Source: Pinibacter soli
GTDB lineage: Bacteria > Bacteroidota > Bacteroidia > Chitinophagales > Chitinophagaceae
DNA length: 64,000 bases
Reading direction: 5' to 3'
NCBI RefSeq assembly: GCF_029961145.1
Contig: NZ_JASBRG010000001.1
Span: 792,688 to 856,687 of the forward strand
The notes under the pieces are model-generated. The model searched no databases, was not told the DNA's origin, and was given only the letters and a program-made list of their open reading frames with translations. Shown piece by piece: positions 25,118 to 33,170 of this stretch. Made by a program: the position numbers and the translations under genes. Numbering within the stretch: the stretch's first letter is position 1; every line of letters starts with the position of its first letter.

Positions 25118-25894
25118 ATGTTTTCAAAGTTTTTTACTGCGTTCTTACTGACAGGTTTCGTTGTCGCCAGTTGCCATAATACTCATAAAGAAAAAGAAGA
25201 GGATAAAAGCAAACTAGAAGAAAAAGAGTGGAAGCCTGCGGGTTCGTTAAAAAATTATAAATGTGTTTTAGGCGCGAGAAAAATCATTACACTTCCAGAT
25301 GGCACAACGGTCACCCTTGGGTCTTCCTCAACAATTACCGTTCCTGACGACTTCAATAAATTATCCAGGGAAATTGGCCTGATAGGCAACGCACTCATTG
25401 AAGTAGTGAAAGACAGCTCCAAACCTTTTATCATACATACGAGGCATTTGCAGAACACCACAACAGGCGGCACGTATTGGATCATTGCGCCAGCCTCGAG
25501 CGAAGGAGAAACCGTCGAAGTCGTGAGCGGCACCTTGCATGCAAATAAAGCCTATCCTTCTCAATTTAATGAACCAGAAATATTAAAAGCCGGTGAGATG
25601 GTAATGATTAATCACACAATAGATTTGATGGAGAAGGAAACATTTGACACAACAGAAATTAATAAATGGAAATCGAATGTTCTTGTGTTTAATAATGCCA
25701 CGGTTTCCGAGTTTGCGAAAGAATTGGAAAATTGGTTCGGTATTTCTGTAACGCTAAATGGCGATTTCTCGAAGTTGCCTCCAATTACCTACACTTTTAC
25801 TCAAGCAACCCTGCAACAAATCCTTGAAACCATCAACAAGAGCCATAACATTAAATATTCGTTGGAAGAAGAGAGTTTGGTGCTGAAGAAATAG
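25118..25894 (+). CDS. orphan FecR/DUF4974-like lipoprotein
   Basis: 258 residues. The signal peptide ends in a lipobox with Cys at residue 19 (VVASCHNT), followed by a charged linker (EKEEDKSKLEEKE). Residues about 50-150 match the FecR iron-sensor fold (KIITLPDGTTVTLGSSSTITVP, then TGGTYWIIAP and VVSGTLHA). The C-terminal ~70 residues (NNATVSEFAKELENWFGISV ... ILETINKSHNIKYSLE) match DUF4974, the usual end of Bacteroidota FecR proteins. Typical FecR is an inner-membrane anti-sigma factor with a cytoplasmic N-terminus. Here that part and the transmembrane helix are absent, replaced by a lipidated Cys. No ECF sigma factor or SusC/TonB-receptor gene is adjacent. Role unknown; it may sense or bind a ligand in the periplasm. 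Confidence 0.82.
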   Translation: MFSKFFTAFLLTGFVVASCHNTHKEKEEDKSKLEEKEWKPAGSLKNYKCVLGARKIITLPDGTTVTLGSSSTITVPDDFNKLSREIGLIGNALIEVVKDSSKPFIIHTRHLQNTTTGGTYWIIAPASSEGETVEVVSGTLHANKAYPSQFNEPEILKAGEMVMINHTIDLMEKETFDTTEINKWKSNVLVFNNATVSEFAKELENWFGISVTLNGDFSKLPPITYTFTQATLQQILETINKSHNIKYSLEEESLVLKK

Positions 25895-25896
25895 AG

Positions 25897-26051
25897 AGCA
25901 CACAGATGACACAGATTAGACTGATTAACACAGATTTAAATGAACGATTCGTGAATTTATAAAACAGTTGACTGAAGGCAAGATCACATTTCTTGAAGAC
26001 TCCATTATAACCAATCAGCGTAAATCTGTCCAATCCGTGTCATCTGTGTGC
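25897..26051. repeat. hyphenated inverted repeat, 9-9-10-nt period (…GAT units)
   Basis: Left arm 25897-25937 reads as CACACAGAT, GACACAGAT, TAGACTGAT, TAACACAGAT. Right arm 26013-26051 is its near-complement with the same phasing. It starts two bases after the stop at 25894 and lies between two convergent genes. Confidence 0.85.
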
Positions 26052-26055
26052 GCCG

Positions 26056-26090
26056 TCAAAAAAATAATCCCACCTGGAAAGGCGGGATCT
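26056..26090 (-). terminator. Rho-independent terminator of recA
   Basis: ATCCCACC (26067-26074) pairs with GGCGGGAT (26081-26088) with one mismatch, followed on the minus strand by TATTTTTTT. Lies 34 bp after the recA stop. Confidence 0.85.
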
Positions 26091-26121
26091 TTTACTAACT
26101 AACCCATCATTCAAAAACTTA

Positions 26122-27132
26122 TTATGCAGACTGCATTTCTTTAACTTTTTCTCTGATTTTGCCTTCGATCTCGTTGGAAAGTTCTGGATTGTCTCGCAGC
26201 AAATTTTTAACTGCGTCACGACCTTGTCCCAACTTATCAGTATTATAGCTGAACCAGCTTCCGCTTTTCTGCACGATTCCAAGTTCAACGCCCATGTCGA
26301 TAATCTCACCTACTTTGGAAATACCTTCACCAAACACGATATCGAATTCTGCAGCGCGGAAAGGAGGAGCTACTTTGTTTTTTACCACTTTCACTTTTAC
26401 GCGGTTACCAATCGCTTCATCGCCGTCTTTAATCTGAGCGGCACGACGAATATCTAAACGAACGGATGCATAGAATTTAAGAGCGTTACCGCCGGTTGTT
26501 GTTTCAGGGTTACCGAACATCACACCGATCTTTTCACGCAACTGGTTAATAAATATGCAAATGGTATTTGTTTTAGAAATGGTTGCCGTTAATTTTCTCA
26601 GCGCCTGGCTCATCAATCTCGCCTGAAGACCCATTTTGCTGTCTCCCATTTCACCTTCCAACTCGCCTTTTGGAACAAGCGCGGCAACTGAGTCAATTAC
26701 TACCACATCTAATGCTCCAGACAGAATCAATCTGTCAGCAATTTCAAGAGCCTGCTCACCGTAATCCGGTTGAGATATTAATAAATTATCTACGTCTACG
26801 CCTAATTTTTGAGCATAAGAGCTATCAAACGCGTGTTCCGCATCTATAATGGCACACATACCGCCTTTTTTCTGAGCTTCAGCAATTATATGCGTCGCAA
26901 CCGTTGTTTTACCTGAAGATTCCGGCCCGTAAATCTCAACGATACGGCCCTTTGGCAAACCGCCTATTCCCAGCGCCACATCCAGTCCAATTGAACCTGT
27001 GGAAATCACCTCCTGAGGTCCTGTCGCCTTTTCGTTCATCATCATCACAGATCCTTTCCCGAAGTCCTTATCGATCTTTTCCATCGTAAGCTTCAGCGCC
27101 TTAAATTTTTCTGCATTTTCTGCGTTTGCCAT
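26122..27132 (-). CDS. recA: recombinase RecA
   Basis: 336 residues, full length. It forms ATP-dependent filaments on single-stranded DNA for strand exchange and recombination repair, and stimulates LexA-type self-cleavage. Seen: Walker [10 protein letters not shown] (69-77), the [11 protein letters not shown] switch region, Walker [13 protein letters not shown]-binding loop L1 region ([21 protein letters not shown]) and loop L2 with [22 protein letters not shown]. The C-terminal tail is charged ([11 protein letters not shown]). Upstream lies a 359-bp divergent region shared with ackA. No SOS-box consensus known to me is visible. Confidence 0.98.
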   Translation of the reverse strand: MANAENAEKFKALKLTMEKIDKDFGKGSVMMMNEKATGPQEVISTGSIGLDVALGIGGLPKGRIVEIYGPESSGKTTVATHIIAEAQKKGGMCAIIDAEHAFDSSYAQKLGVDVDNLLISQPDYGEQALEIADRLILSGALDVVVIDSVAALVPKGELEGEMGDSKMGLQARLMSQALRKLTATISKTNTICIFINQLREKIGVMFGNPETTTGGNALKFYASVRLDIRRAAQIKDGDEAIGNRVKVKVVKNKVAPPFRAAEFDIVFGEGISKVGEIIDMGVELGIVQKSGSWFSYNTDKLGQGRDAVKNLLRDNPELSNEIEGKIREKVKEMQSA

Positions 27133-27491
27133 ATAATCTAGTATTTAGAGATCAAAATTATTGATTAGGTAAAGTTAGCACAAGATTTTTATTAACACTA
27201 ATTTATTTAGCATTTCTCGCTAAAATATTTGGCCTGGCTTTTATCATAATCGGCCCAAACTTCACCTAATCCAATACGGTCAATACTTTCGCCTCAAAAC
27301 GCACTGCCGAAATTTTCTATAAATAAAAATGATATTAATCACTTCTTATTAAAATAAACGCCACCTCGTAGCCCGCTGCAGTTTAATAATTTAGCGGCGT
27401 CATTTCTTTTACTAATTTTTATACGGCTATCAACTTTACATAGACATTATATGTATTGTATTTAATATAAATCCTGAAAAAAATTTCTGAA
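27133..27491. other. divergent promoter region recA / ackA
   Basis: 359-bp AT-rich gap with no ORF. On the recA side TAACTTTA about 40 bp upstream is a one-mismatch -7 box. No perfect TAnnTTTG and no strong hairpin were found. It must carry promoters for both genes. Confidence 0.45.
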
Positions 27492-28679
27492 ATGGGTCTT
27501 CATATCCTTGTTATTAATAGCGGAAGCTCCTCTATCAAATTTTCACTTATTGAGGTTAATACCCAGAAAACAATTATTTCCGGTCTCGCGGAAAAGCTGG
27601 GTCTTGAAAAAGCAATTCTCCATACAAAATACAATGGCGAAACCCAAACCATTGATCTTGAAAAGAACAATCATGAGACTGCCATGCAGGCGATTTTAAA
27701 AACACTGGGCGAAAAAGGCCTGGGCAAGGAGATCACAGCCGTCGGCCACCGAGTGGTGCACGGAGGAGAATATTTTTCTTCTTCCACGATCATCACTCCC
27801 GAAGTGCTAAAGGCTATTGAAAAGTGTGTGCCTTATGCTCCATTACACAACCCTGCTAACCTCATAGGAATTACAGGTGCATTGCAAGCCGTTCCCGAAT
27901 TACCGCAGGTTGCAGTTTTTGACACGGCTTTCCACCAATCGCTTCCTCAACATGCTTATTTGTATGCTGTTCCGATGGAGTGGTACAAAGAGCATGGTGT
28001 GCGTCGCTACGGATTTCACGGAATAAGTTACCGCTTCGTGATGCAGGAGGCTGCGAAATCTTTACAAATTCCGCTTGAGAATAGCGCCTTTGTTTGTGCG
28101 CACCTGGGCAACGGCGCCAGTATAACGGCCATTCTTAACGGCAAAAGTGTTGACACCTCCATGGGCTTTACGCCTCTCGAGGGTCTTGTAATGGGAACCC
28201 GCTCCGGCGACCTTGATCCGGCGCTGATCGGCTACTTATCAGACGTATTGAAAAAAGACGCTCACGAAATAGTCGATATGTTAAATAAAAAAAGCGGATT
28301 GCTAGGTCTGTCAGGTCTCAGCAATGATATGCGCGAACTGGAAGCTGCTTCGGCAAAAGGCGACGAACACGCAAAAATGGCGATCGAAATATTTGTTTTC
28401 CGCCTTGCAAAATACATTGCTGCCATGTCTGTTTCACTGCCAAGGGTAGACGCTTTAATTTTTACCGGAGGTATAGGTGAAAATTCTGCTTCACTTAGGA
28501 AAAAGGTCTTGGAAAGATTGGCCGTGCTTGGATATTTTGTTGATGAAGCAGCCAACAACGAAACGACCCGTGGCAAGTCTGGCCTCATTTCCAACCAACA
28601 AAGCAAAAAAGCAATTGTTATCAATACGAACGAAGAGTTGATGATTGCTATGGATACGGCGGCACTGGTGAAGTCGTAG
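27492..28679 (+). CDS. ackA: acetate kinase
   Basis: 395 residues, family-typical length. It interconverts acetyl phosphate plus ADP with acetate plus ATP (EC 2.7.2.1). Seen: the N-terminal phosphate motif INSGSSSIKFSL (7-18), the substrate segment GHRVVHGG, FDTAFHQSLP, RRYGFHGISY with its catalytic His/Arg, the HLGNGAS phosphate loop, and FTGGIGENS near the C-terminus. The pta gene follows on the same strand, with a 190-bp gap holding an inverted repeat. Together they form the acetate/acetyl-CoA pathway that makes ATP during overflow or fermentation. Confidence 0.97.
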   Translation: MGLHILVINSGSSSIKFSLIEVNTQKTIISGLAEKLGLEKAILHTKYNGETQTIDLEKNNHETAMQAILKTLGEKGLGKEITAVGHRVVHGGEYFSSSTIITPEVLKAIEKCVPYAPLHNPANLIGITGALQAVPELPQVAVFDTAFHQSLPQHAYLYAVPMEWYKEHGVRRYGFHGISYRFVMQEAAKSLQIPLENSAFVCAHLGNGASITAILNGKSVDTSMGFTPLEGLVMGTRSGDLDPALIGYLSDVLKKDAHEIVDMLNKKSGLLGLSGLSNDMRELEAASAKGDEHAKMAIEIFVFRLAKYIAAMSVSLPRVDALIFTGGIGENSASLRKKVLERLAVLGYFVDEAANNETTRGKSGLISNQQSKKAIVINTNEELMIAMDTAALVKS

Positions 28680-28683
28680 AGAT

Positions 28684-28836
28684 TAGCACACGGATTGGAC
28701 TGATTTACACGGATTCTTTTAATAACTGAATAATAGAATAAATGAAGTCTTCAGCCAAGCCCGAAAATAATTTCGCAGTTTGATTGGCAGAAAAAAAATC
28801 TGTGTAAATCAGTCGAATCCGTGTCATCCATGTGCA
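28684..28836. repeat. hyphenated inverted repeat, 9-9-10-nt period
   Basis: Left arm 28684-28714 (CACACGGAT, TGGACTGAT, TTACACGGAT); right arm 28798-28835 complementary and in phase. It starts right after the ackA stop and separates ackA from pta. Confidence 0.85.
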
Positions 28837-28868
28837 AAAAGAAACACAAACATTAAAACATTTTCTTC

Positions 28869-30956
28869 ATGCGAACATATTATATAGCTCCGGTAGGCCC
28901 AAGTGCAGCACTCACTTCCGTTTCTTTAGGATTGGTAAGGGCGTTGGAGCGTCTTGGAGTCAAATCCGGATTTATTAAACCAATAGCAGATTCTTTGCTG
29001 TTGGGGAAAGATGCTGAGCGATCCGGCTTTTTTGCGGAAATATTGTACAACATTCCATTTACGCATCCTTTAACTATCGAACACGTTGAAAGATTACTGA
29101 GTGAAGGCAGCAAGGAAGGCCTGATGGAAGAGATCGTTTCGCTGTTTCAGCAATCTGCAGAAGGGAATGATGTAGTGATTGTCGAGGGGCTGGCCCAGGA
29201 CTTCAACAAGCCGGTACTTACGGCTCTTAACACTGATATTGCCCGCAACCTGAGAGCAAGTGTAATACTGGTTGTTTCAGCAGATCAGATACAAATATCT
29301 TCCATAGCCGAGCAACTGGAAATTGCCGCACAGCAGTATGGCACTGACAAAACAAGTTTTGCCGGATTCGTGATCACCAAAGCAGATCCTTCATTAAACA
29401 TCAACGCGATCATGCAGGAGCTGCAGGCGCACAGCAAAAGTATCAGATCGGGAAAATTGCCTTTGCTTGGTGTAATTCCGTTTGATAATACATTGCTTGC
29501 TCCGCGCATACTCGACATTGCGAATCATCTTAAATGTAAGGTTTTATCAGGTACTGCGGCATTAAGTACATCCCGTGTGACGAGATCAATGGTGGTTTCG
29601 AGATCAGTGGAATACATTGTTGATTTGCTAAAACCGGGCGTTCTCGTTATTACTGCAGGCGACCGTGATGATGTTTTGATGGCAACAACCCTCGCTGTTC
29701 TTCGCGGCGTGCCGATCGCGGGAATTTTGCTTACAAGTAATTTCGCTCCCAAAGAAGCAATCAGAAATTTATGTGCACCAGCGCTTGCGCAAAATATTCC
29801 CGTGCTGATCACGGAACATAATTCCATTGACACTGTGAATATTTTAGCCAAACTGGATACGCATATTCCAATAGACGATACGGAAAGAATTACCCGGCTG
29901 GTCGATCACGTGGCAGAATATTTAAACATCGATTCTTTAAAGGAAAAAGTGGGGGATCTTTCCGAAAAACGTATGCCGCCTGCCGCTTTCCGCTATCAGC
30001 TTATACAAGCGGCGCGTAAAGCAGGCAAGAAAATTGTTTTGCCGGAGGGCGAAGAACCACGTACGATCCAGGCTGCTGTTATTTGCCACGAAAAATCCAT
30101 AGCGAAATGTGTGTTGCTCGGCAAAAGAGAAAATGTGCTTGAAATAGCCAATGCGCAAGGAGTTCAATTACCTTCTGATCTTGAAATTATTGATCCTGAT
30201 ATTGTACGGGCAAAATATATCAATGGTTATGCGGAGTTAAGAAAAGAAAAAGGAGTGACGCCCCAACAAGCAGAGGACCAACTGGGCGATAATGTTGTTC
30301 TTGGCACCATGATGGTGGTGATGAACGAGGTGGACGGATTGGTTTCAGGAGCCATTCATACGACCGCTAACACCATCAGACCTGCTTTACAATTGATCAA
30401 AACTGCGCCGGGCACGAAGCTGGTTTCATCTATCTTCTTTATGCTGATGCCCGACCAGGTATATGTGTATGGCGACTGCGCTGTGAACCCAGATCCGTCC
30501 GCTGAAGAGCTGGCTGACATTGCTATACAAAGTGCCGATTCCGCCAAAGCTTTTGGCCTCGATCCTAAAGTAGCGATGATCTCTTATTCTACGGGAAGTT
30601 CAGGAACCGGCGCTGATGTGGAAAAGGTAAAAACGGCTACGTTGATAGCTCAGGAAAAACGGCCGGATATTTTGATAGATGGCCCGTTGCAATATGATGC
30701 CGCAACTGTAGAAAGCGTAGGCAAACAAAAATCCCCGGATAGCCTTGTTGCGGGCCAGGCGAACGTATTCGTTTTCCCTGATCTTAACACAGGTAATACA
30801 ACCTATAAAGCTGTTCAAAGAAGCGCCAATGTAGTAAGTGTGGGACCAATGTTACAAGGTCTTAAAAAGCCTGTAAACGACCTTTCCCGTGGTGCATTGG
30901 TCGATGACATTGTGTACACCATCGCATTGACAGCCATCCAGGCAACACAGTCTTAG
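28869..30956 (+). CDS. pta: phosphate acetyltransferase (long form)
   Basis: 695 residues, the long Pta form. It converts acetyl-CoA plus phosphate to acetyl phosphate plus CoA (EC 2.3.1.8), feeding AckA. N-terminal ~1-210 is a BioD-like P-loop-type domain (APVGPSAALTSVSLGLVRAL). About 215-330 is the DRTGG domain (LLKPGVLVITAGDRDDVL). About 370-690 is the catalytic PTA_PTB domain (LPEGEEPRTIQAA ... GSSGTGADVEKVKTAT ... DGPLQYDAA ... VFPDLNTGN). The N-terminal extension is regulatory in the Pta enzymes where it was studied. No frameshift. Confidence 0.96.
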   Translation: MRTYYIAPVGPSAALTSVSLGLVRALERLGVKSGFIKPIADSLLLGKDAERSGFFAEILYNIPFTHPLTIEHVERLLSEGSKEGLMEEIVSLFQQSAEGNDVVIVEGLAQDFNKPVLTALNTDIARNLRASVILVVSADQIQISSIAEQLEIAAQQYGTDKTSFAGFVITKADPSLNINAIMQELQAHSKSIRSGKLPLLGVIPFDNTLLAPRILDIANHLKCKVLSGTAALSTSRVTRSMVVSRSVEYIVDLLKPGVLVITAGDRDDVLMATTLAVLRGVPIAGILLTSNFAPKEAIRNLCAPALAQNIPVLITEHNSIDTVNILAKLDTHIPIDDTERITRLVDHVAEYLNIDSLKEKVGDLSEKRMPPAAFRYQLIQAARKAGKKIVLPEGEEPRTIQAAVICHEKSIAKCVLLGKRENVLEIANAQGVQLPSDLEIIDPDIVRAKYINGYAELRKEKGVTPQQAEDQLGDNVVLGTMMVVMNEVDGLVSGAIHTTANTIRPALQLIKTAPGTKLVSSIFFMLMPDQVYVYGDCAVNPDPSAEELADIAIQSADSAKAFGLDPKVAMISYSTGSSGTGADVEKVKTATLIAQEKRPDILIDGPLQYDAATVESVGKQKSPDSLVAGQANVFVFPDLNTGNTTYKAVQRSANVVSVGPMLQGLKKPVNDLSRGALVDDIVYTIALTAIQATQS

Positions 30957-30962
30957 GAAGTG

Positions 30963-31171
30963 GGCACACAGATGACACGGATTAGACTGATTTACACGGA
31001 TCTTTTGCTAAATCTGGTTTTGGGTTGGGGGCAATAAAAAATTAAAACGGTCTATAAAGTTTGAATTGTCAAACTTTATAGACCGTTTTAATTAAAAGCT
31101 TATTGATTTCCGACCTGATTGAATAGAAAAAAATCCGTGTAAATCAGTCTAATCCGTGTCATCTGTGCGCC
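30963..31171. repeat. hyphenated inverted repeat, 9-9-10-nt period, with nested hairpin
   Basis: Left arm 30963-31002 (GCACACAGAT, GACACGGAT, TAGACTGAT, TTACACGGAT) and right arm 31131-31171 are almost perfectly complementary. Seven bases after the pta stop. The spacer holds a separate perfect hairpin (31040-31093). Confidence 0.9.
31040..31093. repeat. perfect 25-bp hairpin
   Basis: 31040-31064 is the exact reverse complement of 31069-31093, with a 4-nt loop (ATTG). The core CGGTCTATAAAGTTTGA is not low-complexity. No T-run beyond the stem itself. It is nested inside the larger repeat at 30963-31171. Confidence 0.9.
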
Positions 31172-31195
31172 AATTATTTCGCTAAATTTGTCAGC

Positions 31196-32398
31196 ATGAA
31201 AAGATCTGGTGCTGCTGATTTACCTCTTCACTATGGCTATGTGCCTCAATGGCTCGCCGAACGTATGGCCAGGCTGGGTTTGGCCATTACAGAATCCATT
31301 ATTACAGAATACGGAAAAGCGGCAATGCTGAGTCGGCTAAGTGATCCATTCTGGTTCCAAAGTTTAGGAGCGGTAATGGGTATGGATTGGCATTCTTCCG
31401 GCATCACGACTTCTGTAATGGGTGCTTTGAAAAGAGCAATCAATCCACATGCAAAAGATCTTGGTTTTTACATCTGCGGCGGCAAAGGAAAATATTCGAG
31501 GGAAACGCCAGCCGAGCTTTTTAAACTTGCCAACACACATGGTCTTAATGGAAACGAATTGGTGCGTTGCAGCAAACTCTCCGCTAAAGTTGACAACACG
31601 GCCGTGCAGGATGGCTTTCAACTATACACCCATAACTTCATTGTAAGCACCGAGGGCGATTGGACGGTAATACAGCAGGGAATGAATCCTGCGGATAAAA
31701 CGGCCCGCCGCTATCACTGGCACTCTGCCAATATCAAATCATTTGTCGAAGAACCACATACGGGTGTTTGTGGAATAAACCAGGGACAGATTTTAAACAT
31801 GACCGCTGTAGAAGCGGCACCTTCGCGTTCCGGAGTGTTGCAGCTTACCCACGAAAAACCCGAATTGATGATGAAGGAAATCCAGCAACTGATCATGCCG
31901 GGCCACCATGATGTACGGGCAGAGGATGTTGATTTGAAACGGTTGGGTTCTGTGTTGTGGCTGGCGCATGAAAACAACCCAAAAAATTTTGAAGAGATGC
32001 TATTGCTGGAAGGAGTTGGTCCACGAACATTACAATCTTTAACGCTTGTAAGCGAGGTCATTTATGGAACACCCTCACGGTTTAAAGATCCCGCACGCTT
32101 CTCGTTTGCGCATGGCGGTAAGGATGGCCATCCATTTCCCGTTCCCATAAAGGTTTACGACGAAACAATCCATACTTTGCAAACTGCCGTATATAAGGCA
32201 AAGATTGGGCAAAGCGATAAACAGGAAGCAATAAAAAAACTTACTGAAATTGCCCAACGTGCTGAAAAAGATTTCATACCCAACGACAACTTCAACGAAT
32301 TAATAGAAAAAGAAAGAGCCGATTCCTGGAAATATGACGGCCGCACCGTGTTCGACAAATCCAAAAAGCCACGCAATATTCAAATGAGATTATTCTAA
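31196..32398 (+). CDS. DUF763 domain-containing protein
   Basis: 400 residues. The start MKRSGAADLPLHYG followed by P-W-L is the signature of DUF763, and conservation runs over the whole length (CGGKGKYSRETPAEL; DNTAVQDGFQLYTHNF; WHSANIKSFVEEPHTG; LLLEGVGPRTLQSL, a helix-hairpin-helix-like segment about 275-290; FAHGGKDGHPFPVP). No signal peptide, so it is cytoplasmic. The helix-hairpin-helix-like LEGVGPRT motif suggests nucleic-acid contact, but no function is established for the family as far as I know. Monocistronic by context. Confidence 0.88.
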   Translation: MKRSGAADLPLHYGYVPQWLAERMARLGLAITESIITEYGKAAMLSRLSDPFWFQSLGAVMGMDWHSSGITTSVMGALKRAINPHAKDLGFYICGGKGKYSRETPAELFKLANTHGLNGNELVRCSKLSAKVDNTAVQDGFQLYTHNFIVSTEGDWTVIQQGMNPADKTARRYHWHSANIKSFVEEPHTGVCGINQGQILNMTAVEAAPSRSGVLQLTHEKPELMMKEIQQLIMPGHHDVRAEDVDLKRLGSVLWLAHENNPKNFEEMLLLEGVGPRTLQSLTLVSEVIYGTPSRFKDPARFSFAHGGKDGHPFPVPIKVYDETIHTLQTAVYKAKIGQSDKQEAIKKLTEIAQRAEKDFIPNDNFNELIEKERADSWKYDGRTVFDKSKKPRNIQMRLF

Positions 32399-32516
32399 GC
32401 CTCTCAAATTAAGATCGTTTTGTTCTTTGAAAGCTACCGTCTTTTTTCTACTTTGTACTCGCCCTTTCACTAAGAGACCTCTTTTTTTCATTATTCAACA
32501 CCTTAAACATTTTAAA

Positions 32517-33068
32517 ATGAAACACTCATTTGGTGCGCTTATGCTCTTCACATGTTTGTATGCGGTTACTGCCTGCAACAACAATCCGCAAAAGCCTCAG
32601 GTAACAGATCCAACCATGCCAGTCGTCGAACACATTGACAGCTCTGCGAAAAAAGCAGAAAAGAACAAAGCAACAGCACTCGCTTCTATGGAGGCTTTCA
32701 ACGGCCACAATGTTGATGTGATATTAAAGGATGTCGCCGCTGATGTAACAGACTACGGGGACGGATCAGGAATGGTGGTTAAAAGTAAGGACACCATAAA
32801 AGCGATGATGAGCCAGTATTTCAAAGCCTTTCCGGATGCGAAGGGAGAAAATTTCAGTGCAATGGCAGATGGAAATAAAGTGGCCGTGTTCGGCACTTGG
32901 AGCGGAAAATTCACTAATGAATTCATGGGTATGAAGCCAACGGGTAAAAGTTTCAAATACGACGATGTTGACATTTTCACATTCAACGATGGCGGTCAGA
33001 TAACTTCTCACCGGAATGTACAGTCATCGAAGGTTATGTGGATGCAGCTTGGAGTGAATATGAAATAA
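32517..33068 (+). CDS. SnoaL-like lipoprotein
   Basis: 183 residues from the ATG at 32517; thirty upstream codons are open but lack coding character. The signal peptide ends in a lipobox with Cys near residue 19 (AVTACNNN). Residues about 50-180 look like a SnoaL/NTF2-like cone fold: helix EAFNGHNVDVILKDVAADV, then FKAFPDAKGENFSAMADGNKVAVFGTWSGKF and the strand KYDDVDIFTFNDGGQITSHRN, as in ester-cyclase-like proteins. Enzyme activity is not implied; many such proteins are binding domains. It ends exactly at an inverted-repeat arm. Confidence 0.75.
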   Translation: MKHSFGALMLFTCLYAVTACNNNPQKPQVTDPTMPVVEHIDSSAKKAEKNKATALASMEAFNGHNVDVILKDVAADVTDYGDGSGMVVKSKDTIKAMMSQYFKAFPDAKGENFSAMADGNKVAVFGTWSGKFTNEFMGMKPTGKSFKYDDVDIFTFNDGGQITSHRNVQSSKVMWMQLGVNMK

Positions 33069-33170
33069 CTGAGTAACTGAATAATTGAATAATTGAATAA
33101 CTGGGTGTATCAAGTGTAAGAACGAAAGTTACATTTAAACCACTCAGTTATTCAGTTATTCAATTATTTT
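33066..33170. repeat. hyphenated inverted repeat, 8-nt period (ATAACTGA units)
   Basis: Left arm 33066-33106 has five in-phase units (ATAACTGA, GTAACTGA, ATAATTGA, ATAATTGA, ATAACTGG). Right arm 33141-33170 has complementary units and touches the polA stop. Left arm supplies the stop codon of the SnoaL-like gene. Confidence 0.9.

Noticed and set aside
25897..31171. CRISPR array from the recurring GAT-type words
   Set aside because: Units are 9-10 nt, directly adjacent, and inverted between arms; there are no spacers of constant length and no cas genes.
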